The notes: generated by a model not told the origin, from the letters alone. Shown: positions 12,740 to 25,600, numbered from the stretch's first letter. The stretch: DNA of 64,000 nt from Ischnura elegans (GCF_921293095.1 NC_060258.1:1674001-1738000); one strand, 5' to 3'. Translations and numbers: made by a program.

Positions 12740-13500
12740 CACTGACTTCCAAAACAAGGTATTGGTCGAAAGAAGACGATAAGGCGTGGATTGTGTTAGG
12801 AAATCATTGAGCCAAAGCATATTTATATTATTGAAAAAATGAAGTTTTCAAACAATTCCTCTCTGGACGACAATGAGAGATTTGTTAATTATTGCCCATA
12901 TTTGACGACTTGAATTATAAATTTTTAATATTCGGAATACTTGCGCATTATTTGCTTATTGATGAGCAAATGATACCTCACTTCGCCTCAGTGCAAAAAT
13001 GTTCTTTAAAAACAAGCCGTTTGGATTTGGCTTTAACCTTAGGTGATTATGTTCTTCAGACGACTTAAGGATTCAACCAGGCGATGGTAAACGACTTTGA
13101 TCGAAAGTTAGGCTAGGAAGCAAGTGTTATTCTGGAATTTCTTAGGGTTATCCCTGAACCCTCTAATAATCGTATGTTTTTCAATCACTTCTTTATACCG
13201 TGCATACTATTTATTGTTTTGAAAGAAAAAGGATTTTTGACACTGGCACCATGCGTGAAAATAGATAGGGTGAGTGCCCGATATAATTTAGTGAAAACAT
13301 CGGTATAAAACCGAGGGAAACGTGAAAACAAGCATTTGATGAAGCTGTAGGTCAGTATTGTTTGACAGAATGATAACTCGAATGTCACTGTAGACAGCAA
13401 TACATGTTCTGTGGTTACATTGGGCGAAACGGAAACGTTTCAGCAGGCAAAAATACTATTCCACTGCCTCGAGTTATTGGGGAGGGTAGTAAATAGATAA
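12740..13500 (+). pseudogene. Decayed piggyBac-type transposase
   Basis: Read across several frames on the plus strand, this contains in order: LIDEQMIPHF (the conserved region around the second catalytic Asp of piggyBac transposases), NNRMFFNHFF (cf. the family's VFFDNFFTS), LKEKGF followed one frame away by TGTMRENR (cf. ATGTVRENR), NDNSNVTVDSN (cf. W-DN-xV-SN), and IPLPRVIGE (cf. PqPxVixxYN). The order and spacing match the piggyBac DDE domain. At least three frameshifts and several stops break it. No intact TTAA-flanked termini were found. The family call is established knowledge; the fossil status is seen directly. Confidence 0.8.
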
Positions 13501-15989
13501 AAGGTCTGTACATAAATGATAATGCAAATTCAAAATACCACATTAAAATTCGTCGGGAAAGGAGGTCCTAGTTTATAAACTCATGATTGGTAGTAAATGC
13601 AATGTAGTTACAATAACTGCGGTTTGAGCTGGGTAATTATTACTTTTACTCTTAAAATGGATTCATATCTTAAGCATAACAAAATGTAAAAAATATAATA
13701 ATATCTACCTTTGATTAGCGATTATACTTAAATTTTTTAAGGATAAGGTGGGTTATGGAGCACAGCACTAAAAAGCAAGGCAAATACGAGGTGAACATCA
13801 GAAGGTCCTTCTGCACTTTCTTACAAAATTTGTCATCATTGAATCTGATACACCTTACGGGATATACACATTTCAAACCAAAACAAATCACTGAAACTTT
13901 GAGCATTACAAAATTTATTTTATCTGTGTGGAGCATGAAATGCAATATTGGATAAAGGTCCATAACAGTTTGCAGCAAAAATAAAAAAACTGGTTTAATC
14001 ATATCACATTCAATGAAATGCTATTTCTACAAATGTGCCTTGAATGGCATTGTACAGAATATAGTGTGATATTACATAAGTAATTTAATTATAGAAACAA
14101 TATGCATACATTTACAACTACATGATAATCCATTTGATTATTGAAAAAAAATAAATACATTTCTTCCTCATAGTATCATGACATTTTTAAAAAGAAAAAT
14201 AAATGTGATGAAAAAAAGCAAAATAAATGAGAACAAGTAATACCTTAAGTGAGGATATCTTGCAATTCCTCTTAAGAGATAAGCCAACTGAGAAAAAATT
14301 CAAAAGAGAATTATTCAGAAACGCATTGTTTTTCTCATAGATATGCATTCATTATCCTAGATTATCAATTACAAGTAATAATCATAAAGCAATTTATATG
14401 CAAATTATTTACCATCAGATATGATTATAAAATATTTTTTTAATCCACATATAATGAAACTACTGCAGATTAGTTAACGAAAAAAATATATTATATTTAT
14501 ATCTAATGGAACATATTTACAAAATCTGGATGGTTAATCTTGCCTTACCAACTAGAGTGGTGTAGCACAGGTAAAATTATCAATTCAGAAATACCTTAGA
14601 AAAAATCAATCGTTGTAAATGGATTTTCTTTTGGAAAAAACTACACATCATAACAACCACATTTCTGTTGTCACCAGGTGGCAGAGAGACAATAAAATAA
14701 CACCAAATTATATAATAACTGACACAAATTAGCAACAAATACTAATGCAAAAAATAGAAAAAGTAAAATTGTGAAACATAAAAAGTAATAAAAAAACCCC
14801 AAACCCATTTACCAAATGGAGATTGGACCAAAAAAAGAGCCATTTTAAAAAATATGCCCTAGATATACGATGAAACTCAAAGAAAGGAGGCCTCACAAAG
14901 CCATGGAATAGGAATAGCTATATATTTCTTATAAAGAGAACTGGTAACATGTTTAACCATTATATTCCCTTAAATCCTTGAAAACCAAGCAGCAATCCTG
15001 AGGATTACGAGATATTTACTGTTTGCTTATAAATAAGCAAATGCACATTTCCAGTCAACTGAATACTATATAAAGGATATGTGAATGTTGGAAATATATA
15101 CGTGAATGAATGATTGCAATGATCTTCTCTAACGTCAGTGAAAGTTTGAAAAAGAACAGCAAGAATATAATTGGACTAAGGTCACAAACATGTAGGAAAA
15201 TGAATTTAAGAACCTAATTACTTAGTTACGACATTTCATAAATGCCTTCCAAATAGTAAAAATGAAAAAAACCATCTTAAATATTGTATGTCAAATATGA
15301 CAAGATTTTAAATTGATATTCTACATCACATTTAAATTGTATAGCATATCTTTGAAATTAATAATCTTTGACGAATATAGTGTTTTGCCTACTACACAAT
15401 GTTATGCCTACATCATTATTATTGCAAACTACAGGGAAATGTCTAACAAGTGAATGAGGCCGAACAAGGTCAGAGCAATGAACCAAAACAAACTAATGTT
15501 TATCAAAGGGCTACACAAACATGAGTACATCCGGCAAAATATGATTATAAATCTGGAAAGAGCTGTATATGTTCCAAATAGATTTATGTGCACAATGGCT
15601 TTCAGATAAATTGTAGCATTACATTGGTAATTTAAAATGGTCCATTCCTTCCATTTACTAACAGCGCAAATGCGATGCAATATGATATATTATCAAAAAT
15701 ACAAATATCCCAAAGGCATGACTAGGAAAAGACTGATTAAATTATGTGTCCAGAAGATTTAAACATCAAGCATCTCAAAATGTGATTACATACCATATGA
15801 AAAAGTGCCATGTAGCAAACATGAAATCAACATAAATGTCTGAGTATAATCATAAAATAGGTGTTACGATTGCACTAAATACACAAGTAATGCAGTTAAC
15901 CCAATAAAGAACTGAGAGGCTTAAAGAAAATAAATGATTGTGAACGGGATGTTCATCTTCAGGACTGACTCCATCAAAATCTCCTATGT
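13501..15989. other. AT-rich sequence, possible 3'UTR or downstream intron region of the minus-strand gene
   Basis: I see no coding support or recognisable repeat. The stretch lies downstream (minus strand) of the ankyrin/coiled-coil gene and after the strong acceptor at 16,010-16,012. It could hold its 3'UTR, but this is not shown by the sequence. Confidence 0.35.
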
Positions 15990-16009
15990 ACTTAAGGCAA
16001 AATTCATCT
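15990..16009 (-). other. Start of a putative terminal exon (acceptor at 16,010-16,012)
   Basis: On the minus strand a pyrimidine-rich TATTTTCTGTTTCAG acceptor ends at 16,010. If joined in phase to the donor at 16,826 the next codons are AGA TGA, so the protein would end Ala-Lys-Arg-stop. Another frame of this exon reads DEFCLKYIGDFDGVSPEDE and looks coding-like, but it would need a different donor phase. The 3' extent is unknown. Confidence 0.35.
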
Positions 16010-16772
16010 CTGAAACAGAAAATATAAATTAATGGATTAAAAAGTTGTGCAATCACAAACAAATTACAATGTCAAAATTTGGTCAATATTCATAGTGAGA
16101 TAAAATATTACTTCCATTTACAAGAATGCAATGGCAGTATCCGTAAGCAACAATTATTAAACATCCTCGAACAAACCCATGTTCTACAAGAATCATTCAT
16201 TTTAAGAGTGAAAAATATTGGAAGACTTTCACTATTGTTTGGAATTCACATAAAAATCACTAGATTGATATATCATAGATTTGAATTTAGGGACTCTTCA
16301 ATTTCCTTATATTATTTTATCTTTAATTTCGATATTTATCCATTAGATTAGAGTTTGTTAGTTTTGAAGCCACTTTCTTAAACTTATGACACATAAGATC
16401 TTAAAAACATGTTACCTTTTATCAATAAATCTTCATCTTGGAATATTGAGAAGTAGAATGTTTGCCTACAATGAATTGCATTTAAATATTCTAATACTAA
16501 AAAACCTGACACTCATTAAATCAAACTACTCATAGAACACATGAGTGAATGAACTCTAATGTGCCAGAAGTTTCATTTCACCTCTACATGCCAACCAATG
16601 TACCAGAATCTTCATTTTATCTCTACATGCCAAACCAATGAGTGGCCCACATTTGAGAAATCATGGAAAATTAAATTACGAATAAAGCATTCAATTATTC
16701 AAAAGTTTGTTCACATTTACATTTATTACCAATTTATTGGCTTAAACAGCTTCAAATAATGATTTAAATGTT
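16010..16772. other. Probable intron, with a 39/40-bp tandem duplication
   Basis: It lies between the main exon and the putative terminal exon. Positions 16,559-16,597 and 16,598-16,637 are two diverged tandem copies (ATGTGCCAGAAG… / ATGTACCAGAAT…, each ending CTACATGCC[A]AACCA). The open frame there is a by-product. Confidence 0.45.
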
Positions 16773-18152
16773 TTATTGAAGACCATAATGTAAAGAATAA
16801 CCGTAAAAAATAGACATAGAACCCACCTTTGCACTGGCTAGAAGTTTTCCCATCACATTGTTAGAATAGAGAGAGAGGAGGAGAGGGGCTTGTTGTTGCA
16901 GTTTAGCTCTTCCTTCTGTGGATCCATTGTAAGCGATAATTTCAGGGACAGTTGCCGCAAGCCAACATACCTTTGCCTCCAGTGTGTTCCCATACAATGC
17001 AATAATGACACTCGATTCTAATCCCCCTCCCCTCTTCCTCCTCTCCTCCAACTCCTCTACAGCCCTCATCCACTCTCGCTCTCGTTCCACATCTCCCCTG
17101 CTGTACGGCCTCCCCTCATTACCAAAGACTAATTTAAGGGAAAATAGTGAGAGGGCACAACCCAACTCAGCACATACGAATTTCTCACTATAAAAAAAAC
17201 AAACCTTTGCACCCAAATATACAGTCTCACTCTGAAAATCACAAAATGAACGCCTTTCATTCCCATTCTCCACAGTCCCATCCAATTCCACAATCCTCTC
17301 CTTCATCCTTCCAATGTGATTAGATTCCAGATCCACCATTACCTTCACCCGATCATCCCCACACAAATATTTAATTATGCAAGCAGTGATTTCATCCTCA
17401 TCATACAGTCTCTCATACAATCTACGCATTTTATCAACTCCACTTCCATACACTATCCGTGTCTTTCGCATCATGGCATCCACACACTCCTGCCTTGCTC
17501 TGGTCGGATCGGTTGTAGGTTGACTTAAAGATGCCTCCCCAATAAGACCGCACTTGATACACGTCACATCCTCCGCTGTTGACGTCACGGACTCTTCCAG
17601 ACATCGCAACAGTGCATCGCGTCCACACACTTGTGCTTTCAGTTCTTCCAACGATGAGCTCAGCTGCCGCACAAGAGATTTCATCTCTCGCCTCAATGAG
17701 TCCACGGAGGACTTGAGAGATGCAATATCACATTCTGGGCTAGCCACGGTTGTCACATGATCAGTGCTCCTACTCGAAGATGCTTCGAGACGACGCATAA
17801 TAGCCTGGTCTCTCCTGTGAACCAACGTTACCAAATTCAGCACTTTTGAGCGTTCTACATCCTCAGGGAACTGCCGCACCATCTCCTCAGCCGAAGACAA
17901 TGCATTCTGTTTACTGTCATCTGTAATTTCTGTGTCTGCTCCTCTCGCCAGTAACTCCTGCACCCAATCAGCCTTCCCAAGTCCCACACCAACATGCAAG
18001 AGTGTTCTTTGCCGTGCATGCCGTACATCTACATCTTCCAACATGTCCAGCAGCTCTTTATGCTGGAGTAGTGAACCAGTCAGCAATCCAGCAAGAAGCC
18101 TCTCCTCAACAAATTGCTCAGCGCCGCTAGCAGAAATGTTCCTTGCCATCAT
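16773..18152 (-). CDS. Ankyrin-repeat / coiled-coil protein, large coding exon
   Basis: The open frame is 459 codons and starts with tandem ATGs (MMARN). Residues ~48-85 match an ankyrin repeat: RTLLHVGVGLGKADWVQELL, then GADTEITDDSKQNAL. Residues ~142-190 (DIASLKSSVDSLRREMKSL onward) have heptad spacing and predict a coiled coil. A CIKC pair lies at 198-201, followed by a ~250-residue C-terminal region that I cannot assign to a named domain. There is no signal peptide or membrane segment, so it is probably intracellular. A strong donor AAAG|GTGGGT at 16,826 means the last ~18 codons of the open frame are probably intron. The likely coding exon is 16,827-18,152. A 5'UTR acceptor lies at 18,292. 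The frame is clean and GC-richer than its surroundings, which supports a real gene. No function is claimed beyond protein-binding folds. Confidence 0.82.
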   Translation of the reverse strand: MMARNISASGAEQFVEERLLAGLLTGSLLQHKELLDMLEDVDVRHARQRTLLHVGVGLGKADWVQELLARGADTEITDDSKQNALSSAEEMVRQFPEDVERSKVLNLVTLVHRRDQAIMRRLEASSSRSTDHVTTVASPECDIASLKSSVDSLRREMKSLVRQLSSSLEELKAQVCGRDALLRCLEESVTSTAEDVTCIKCGLIGEASLSQPTTDPTRARQECVDAMMRKTRIVYGSGVDKMRRLYERLYDEDEITACIIKYLCGDDRVKVMVDLESNHIGRMKERIVELDGTVENGNERRSFCDFQSETVYLGAKVCFFYSEKFVCAELGCALSLFSLKLVFGNEGRPYSRGDVEREREWMRAVEELEERRKRGGGLESSVIIALYGNTLEAKVCWLAATVPEIIAYNGSTEGRAKLQQQAPLLLSLYSNNVMGKLLASAKVGSMSIFYGYSLHYGLQ

Positions 18153-18292
18153 TTCGAAAGAATGAAATAATTATTTAAGAGTATGTTGGATTCAGAATAC
18201 AGGGAGTGGCCAATGGGAACCAGGCGTGGTGGCGTTGGTCATCGAGGAGTAACACACGATCTCAGTGCTGCTACGAAAGGATGAAACGTTGA
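18153..18292 (-). other. 5'UTR part of the ankyrin/coiled-coil gene exon
   Basis: On the minus strand the acceptor TTTCTTTGCAG|TC ends at 18,293. The 140 bp from there to the ATG hold in-frame stops, so they are untranslated. The first exon or exons and the promoter must therefore lie at higher coordinates. Confidence 0.6.
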
Positions 18293-18377
18293 CTGCAAAG
18301 AAACAGAACGAATATCAAATTATAACCTTGAAATTTGTCAATAAGAGTGTGCAAACATAAAAACTAAAGCACAATCT

Positions 18378-18418
18378 TGTATCAGATGATGACTCTGTGA
18401 GCCGAAACGGGTCATACG
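18378..18418 (+). ncRNA. Hammerhead ribozyme-like motif (Penelope-type)
   Basis: The core can be laid out as follows. Stem I is TGTAT (18,378-18,382) with ATACG (18,414-18,418). C3 is 18,383 and GATGA is 18,385-18,389. Stem II is CTC/GAG (18,393-18,395/18,399-18,401). GAA is 18,404-18,406. A 2-bp stem III, AC/GT, closes on GG, and the predicted cleavage falls after C 18,413. The very short stem III is the form known from Penelope-like retroelements. One core base deviates (U4 is A at 18,384), so it may be inactive. No Penelope coding sequence is adjacent. Confidence 0.5.
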
Positions 18419-21400
18419 CATTGAATTGTTGTGCAAAAGGGCTGCCCTCTTGTATTCAAACAAAAAAATGTTCCTTAGTAACAACTTAATAGCGGATGCC
18501 GGCATGGATGGAAATGCATAAAAAAATTATAAATATTTGCATTGTTACTTTCTGAACGGCAAGTAAAGTGTAATTTCTCTTTTGTCAAATCAAGCGAAGT
18601 CCAGGTTTTCCTCACTTCCTTATCTCCTCTAAGAAATACAAATTATCTTAGTTCTCTATTGCCTTCCCCTATACACCATCACTTATATTATGTAACATTA
18701 CTTAACCATGGGACTACCGAATCGACTGCGTAACCTTGAAGTACATTGAAAACGGACAATAGCCCCTTTTAAAAGTTTCCATCTGACATGCACAATTGGT
18801 GATCCTCTTATCTCCATCCATCCATCATTCCAACTTTACGCTAAAGTGAAGACGTGGCTAGGATGGAAGCATTTACGAAAGGGCGATGAAGTTCAGGACA
18901 CAGCCAGAATTAATGGAAGTCATTAGCGGAAACATCCTATGAAGAAGGTATAGCAAATCGTGTCCGCAGGCACGACCAATTCCTCAATCACCGAGGCAAT
19001 TATGTCTAAAGAACACCTCAAGTGTGCTCAATATTTAGCAATGGAATAATTTCTAATTAATCACTTTGTCATCTGTTCATAACACATCGGAAGTTGAAGA
19101 AAAACAGCCCTACTACATTATTAAATTTTATTAGCTGTGATATTTCCACCTTTCACAGAACTTAATCTTATGAAATTGTTGGTTTTCATAAACTTATATC
19201 CGGTTATTGAGAAGCAGAACCCTGTCAAAATCCATTTCTTAGCTAAGGATTTCCTAAATATTCCAATCCAGGGCTCCTCAGGTAAGGAAATAAAAGATAA
19301 TATCTTTAGCCCCGGCTGAAGGCCCCAATCCCCCAACCACCCGTGCTTATCTTCCTTACATACTCCTCCCGTCCACTTATTATCTCCCACTGACTCTTCA
19401 GTAAAAAAAGAATATAGCCTATACAGATTTTAGATGCGGCCTCATATTGCATATATTATACTGGAGCTAAAATTTACTATCTTTCACTTATTAAACGTTA
19501 AATATTTTTACTTGAAAATTAGAAAAAAAACAATTCTGTTTCCTTTTAAAGAATAAAATTTACTCAGTTGCACAATACTCAGACAACGAGAGTACATGTC
19601 CAGATTTTGGGGAGGAGTACAGGTGCACGTTTCCCCCTGATTCTTAAAAAAAGACGAGATTTATAATATGGTTATCATTGCTTTTGTTTTGGTTTGATTA
19701 TCAATCATAAAATATCATTAATATTAAAGAGAATATTTTGGTACAATAATTGTCGTATGTTGGTCTTAATCATAATTATAGGAAGACACTGGCATTCACA
19801 GGTAGGATATTAGTTTAACTACGATTTAAATGAATACATAGCAAGCACTATCTATCCATAGACATTCTCCTATCTCCTACAAAATAAACTCAAATGCCCC
19901 TGGAAGCATCCCTTACGCACAGAAGGCCACAAAAAAATATTTAAAGGGACATGCAGCAGTAGAAACGATTGTAAGAACATATTTAGACACATCATCCCAT
20001 GCCACGAAGTAAAATTTGAAGAAAAGAAGATATATGAATTAAATAGAATGTATTAAAATTTTATAATAGTCGCTAGTCATAATAAATGAAATACTACAAG
20101 TTATTAAACTGTAGATCACCCACATTTCTCCTTAGTAACGTAATGGGTTTATAAAGGAAGAGGTATGCGGGGGTAAGCGTGAGAAATGTAGCCCAAAAGT
20201 TTCTTGTTTTACTTTGTGGAACCACGATCTTCCAAATAAAGTTTATTCTAATTATATTCGAAAATAACCACTAATATTCAACGACCTTGATCGCCTCTTG
20301 TCGCAATTGAAACAATCTCCTCGATCTCATAATTCAGCTAGCCTGCCCTTTTTCATTCCGTTATTTTGACTTCACTCTTGACCGCTTCGGAAAGAAATTC
20401 TCGTAGCGAACGTATCACCTGTCGACCGGTGCTCCGGAGTACTTTCCTCGAGAGCGCACTGTAGCGAATGCAGGATCTTTCGTCCTCACCTCATGGTAAC
20501 GGAGATTTCTAACTAGTCTTATCCACTTTCAGAATTATACTCCTATCACCTCACCTTGAAGAGTAGCTCACTGAAGATCGTATCTTTAACTTTCAAACTC
20601 AGCGTATTGTTTTCAGGGTATTTGGGATTGTGCTAATTGCATCCCAGCTAGCACATTATAAGCCAGTGAGATAAGATGAAAGGAAGAAATACAGAAGGCG
20701 GTTATCAAGTAAGCTTGTTATGGGTTTCTTACGACCAGGCTGACAAACATCCAGTGCAATGACAAAATGGATGCCAAACTTTCAGCAGTTCCGTAGATTA
20801 TTCTATCAATTCAGAATATTCATTACGGGATTTATGTATTAGATTAATTTTTCCATTTTTAGCACTTCTATAATATGAGTAGAAATAGCATCAATGGCCA
20901 TAATTTGAAAATCATTCGTGTTTATGAACTGATGGCAAGACAATGGTCAAAAGAAAAGACGGACGAAAGAAAAAGAGAATTTCGCACGATTAGCGACGTA
21001 GAATAGTATAAAAATGCCGTAAGTTATCTCTAATATACATATTGTATTCAACACGTTGCTAGGCGATAAATTAAAATTCATCAATATTTTATCGTGTGGG
21101 CCTTGATAATTTCAGTCGTTCATGCATATAAAAACAAATTTTTTCTAGTTTTAGTGTTGTGTGCATCTCTAAAAAAATTAAACAGTAAATTGGGGACTAA
21201 TGCCTTTTCAGGATGTGCTTTTCTTTATTTTACTTTTCTCGCCTTCTTTCTCTGGCAATATTTGCAGAATATTTTATTAAGTTTTATGTATCAAGAATGA
21301 GTGAGACCGCATCTTGAACATTTTCGCCATTTTTACAGAAACAGATGGCCTATCTAAAGCATGTATTTAATCACTTGTTGTTTGAAAAATGAACTTTTAG

Positions 21401-21454
21401 ATGTTCTCGATTGTACGATGAGAGTGCCTTATGGATTTCGACATAATTTTATAC
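18419..21454. other. Non-coding sequence upstream of the minus-strand gene
   Basis: No coding exon recognised. A less AT-rich, CpG-containing stretch at ~20,370-20,510 might be regulatory, but it shows no specific motif that I can defend. Confidence 0.4.
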
Positions 21455-22620
21455 AAATGCAGTAAATAATTAGTTCATAAGAACTGACTAATGCCGGCCT
21501 CTGATCGAGGTAGTTACAAAGCTATTTCGTACATATTATTTTGCGGTAGGACTACATCTCGTGAAAAAGAAATTGGTGGATTTCATTTTAAATAGATTTT
21601 TGTAGTAGTGTTTTTCAGCTATGGAATAAGTACGAGGTAAAATGTGGCCAAAAAACGTTTTTGTATATAACAAGAGAAATATTTACTATTGATTCTTACC
21701 ACATAGGTATTAAGTTCAAGCTCGATTTTGTTACATAAAATATTTCACTTGAATGGCAAGCTTATTTTAAAAAAAAAGCAATCACGCAGTTATGGATAAT
21801 TCATAAAAAAGCATAGATTAAATGCGTTTGCATGTACTTACCCAATAGGTTAGGCAATCTTGTTGAAATTGATATTCGCTCCTTCCTTGGCTCTCCTATT
21901 CCCAAATACAGAGAAGGAAATCCTGAAAAGTAAAATTATTTACTTCTGTTACTGAAATGGGAAAATTATTATACTCGTATGAAGCAAACCTTTCTTTAAT
22001 GCCTTTTTAAACTTACAGAAACTACAATCCAATATGATGGACAAATACCTCTCAGATAACAGGCGTTGAAGAAAATATGGCGAATCAATTCCAATCTCTC
22101 CAATGCAACTCGCAGGAGATCTGCTCGTCTCATGACTTAGGAAATGGCCTTTACGCCCACACAGAACGGGCTTATCTAATCTTTAGTGCCCCATCAAAAA
22201 TGGAGGTGTAGATATTGCCAATTTACGACATTTGCCAGTCGTCACTTGGGTGAAAATAATTGCCATTATCTCGACTGAACATAATGGATAAGAAGGATAG
22301 ATATTTTTTTCAACGTTATTTAGGGTTGGTTGCAATTTTTTGCGAGATTACTGAGATATGGGATCACGAGATGAAGATGAAGGTAATGAATTTTGAGCTT
22401 AACAAAGGCTAGACTCTACCCCATGGGTAATCCAGATAAGAAAGCTGATTGGTGTGGTGCTCACGACCAATACGTGATGCGAACTATTGGCCCAAGAACT
22501 GCAAACCCTTCTTCATCAGAGCAACGATATAAATACAAACATAAGCAAGTTTTATTAAATAACCGAATTTAATAGTGATAACCTTTAACCAGTACCGACC
22601 AAAAAAAAATTGTTGTTAGG
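21455..22620. repeat. 1.55-kb tandem unit, copy a (left part)
   Basis: First of five diverged copies of one unit. Anchors shared by all are TCATAAGAACTG-type sequence at the start, ACCCAATAG…CTCCTTCCTCGGCTCT (exon-like segment), CTTATCTAATCTTTAGTGCC, GGGATCACGAGATGAAGATG, and CCCAAGAACTGCAAAC. This copy is split by the 3.77-kb Tc1/mariner-like element and resumes at 26,389. Confidence 0.8.
21842..21922 (-). other. Splice-bounded exon-like segment, copy a (81 bp)
   Basis: On the minus strand an acceptor ACTTTTCAG precedes the segment and a donor GTAAGTA follows it. The interior GATTTCCTTCTCTGTATTTG… is homologous to copies b-e. Its length is not a multiple of three and frames differ between copies, so it is more likely a non-coding exon than a protein exon. 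Confidence 0.5.
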
Positions 22621-22622
22621 TA

Positions 22623-25600
22623 CTATGGGGGAAAAAAGTATCCCGACAAAGTTTGTGCCACCACCATCGCTTCACAGGAGAATAGATTCCCTTTCTAACG
22701 GTATATAATCCTTGGAATGAGGCGAGGGAAATTCAAATACGGTCTTATTTGAGCCACCAAGGTCGTGACGGTGAATTTGCCTGCCTCGAACCGAGGCTCA
22801 AATGCATTTCGTACTCCTCTCTAGAAAGTTGGAGCATTCGATATCCTTAGGAATTGTGCCTTTCTTTTACCCGCTATCTCCCTCAAACCCTCCTTCCCGT
22901 TCCTTCTTCGCTCCTACTGCGGCATTCGTAATACTATTCACTGAAAGCCGATCTCCAGTTCTCTCTCGAAAATTTACGGGATAAATATTCGCTAGACGTA
23001 ATCTGCAAGGCAGCAATGCTGATGAGCGATTTTGAGAACCAGGAATAACTCAAAATACAATGGTCAACAAAAAACTTTTTTCTATCCTAGAGATGTTGTT
23101 GGGGTAATCCTTTTCGTCCTGATTCCAAATCTGGGCTCAGATATTTTTTTATCAAGTCTACTTTCTTTAGGACGACTGTATAAGTGTTCAAGGATATTTA
23201 AGCAAATAAATCGTGATTTTAAAAAATGTGAAAAAGTACTTTGATAGGATTTTCTCGTATATTTAGCATCTGATAAGTCCCTATTCAGTGTCAATCAGTA
23301 ATTTGCTAACATGTTGCTGAAATTTCCTAGGTGCTATTTTTCCAAGTGTAAAATATGTTGGTCGAAACGCTCACTGTGTTCATCTCTAACAGCGCAGAGG
23401 TTTTGTGGAAAAAGACAGGGTTTGAGTCAAAATAATAAATTTTTAAATTCATATTGAAGCCCATATTTTGGTACGATTTAATTATATTAATCTAGCCACC
23501 AGATCATGGTAATTTTCAGCCAAGATATTTCATAAAATAAGTTCAGATACATTTCTAAATGCGTTCCACGCGTTTTTCTCCGTTATTCTAACTCACTGTT
23601 GAAATTCCGAGTCCTTCAATTCCTAATCTGCATATTCCTTATTTGATCTTAGCCTCACTTAATCAAAAGACTTTTGTTTCAAATTAGTAAAACCGGCACC
23701 ATTATTGCACATAGCTTCATCAAAATTTCAAAAAGTCCTTATTTAATATGCAGAGGTGGAAAAAGAATATTTTTGGGTCGACCAAAGGCTGACAAAGGAC
23801 GTTTTTGGATCCAAGGACGAGTTCTTTATGTTCCGAACAATTTTTTCTGTATAGCCAAGCCGTAATCCAAGTAACATAGAAATTACTTTAAGTGGCCACA
23901 AAGTTTCCATTTATATTTTTGGTAGTGATATTTTCTAAAAGTAACTGCATATTCTCGTAAGATTCTTTCATTTCAGTTTCACGAGTAAACATAGTATTGA
24001 TGGGAGCTCATTTCCATTCTTTATGAGATTACCCTTTAACATAACCTAGGAGGAATGGATGAACAAACGCTAATTATCTTTATTTAATTCAAAATGAAGA
24101 GTATCCATAACACAGAGAACATCATTGCAAATAGCAAATCGTTTTTTGGAGAATAAACCAAATTAAATTCGTCATGGCGAGAGCGGGACATCTAAAGTTT
24201 CGTGTTTGGATGCAACAATTTTCAACCCTTTAATCGTGATCCTAAGATTTCACCCTGCTTTTTTGATAACATATAAATCGTGCACTAGATAATTTAAATC
24301 CTCTTACGTTATGAAATGAGGTCCAGCAGATTTACTCGGTCCAAAATTTGGGTCCTTCGAGTCTCCGAATCCTTCATTATCACGTTCTTGATTACTTTCT
24401 GAATCTTTGCTAAGATTAACATACTCCATTGGTTACGGCACTTTTAAATATTTGGAGTGAGGGAACGGTAGTATCGCTGATTCAAAGTTGTCTGAATATT
24501 TTACTGAGTGTTTTGACTTCGTTGTAATTCCTTTCATTTTTGAAATTGCAATATGATCTGCCAAATCATGGGGACGGCAAACTCCTTGTGACATTTTTTT
24601 GTCCAACCAGTAAGATGCCCTACACTGGTGACACACAACACATGGGGAGCCCATCCTTTATCTTGGCCACCCTACAGGCAGTCAAAATAAAGCTTATAAC
24701 ACTGTCTGGAAAAGGGAATAATTTTCCACCTTTGAGTCATAAAAGTAATTTCATCGTATCCATAACGAAAGTCATCAGGATGGTTCACGCATTATCTAAA
24801 TAGTCTGGCCTGATTAAAGCTAGCCACTTATCAGCGATTAAATTGTAATAATCTGTAATTTCCTGCGATCATCGAAATTCTCCATCTTCTACTATCTTCA
24901 GAGAAAGCAAACGTCTTCACGCTCCTACACCTGGTCAAATGATGTTGTGAAGTGGCACCTAAGGCAGTATTGCTTTGAACAAAACGGTAGGATAGTATGA
25001 TTTTAAACACATTTTGACAGAATAGGAAGGCATAACATCGTAGGACAACATGTTTTTTCAGGAAAGTTTTATTTTCACTTTCTAATGCTATCACGATACA
25101 TAAATGAATTAATTTACTACTTTCGTAAATGAAATAAACAAACACTAAGCTGTCCTAAAGAAACTAGATGTGATATAAGGAATCCAATCATAGATTCGGA
25201 ATCAGCGTGAAAAATACGTCTAAGATCACTCAACAGCGTCTCTAGAACAAAATCTATGTTGACCGGTCATGCCTAAACAATTATCACTTTAAAAAGTTTT
25301 AGTGCGTCAATTGCGACTGAAAATTTCTTCAATGATATGCACATGATTGCTACAAATTTTATTGACGACACATATTTTTTCGAGGCAAATTACATAAATC
25401 GTAAAACAAAACTAACATTTTTTTTCCTATCCAGCGGTAAAAAAAATATTTTCTGCAGTTTGATACCTCACTTTTTTCAATTTATTTTAAAACAAATTTT
25501 TAAAATTAAAACAATGCATGAAATTTTGCTGCCAAATTACCTACTTTTGAAAATATTTAAGAGTTAAATAAAATATCTAAATTAATGTAGCAAAAATGAA

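Noticed and set aside
16984..18165. Plus-strand open frames over the ankyrin/coiled-coil exon
   Set aside because: They are antisense shadows, short and without motifs. The minus frame has domain support and splice sites.
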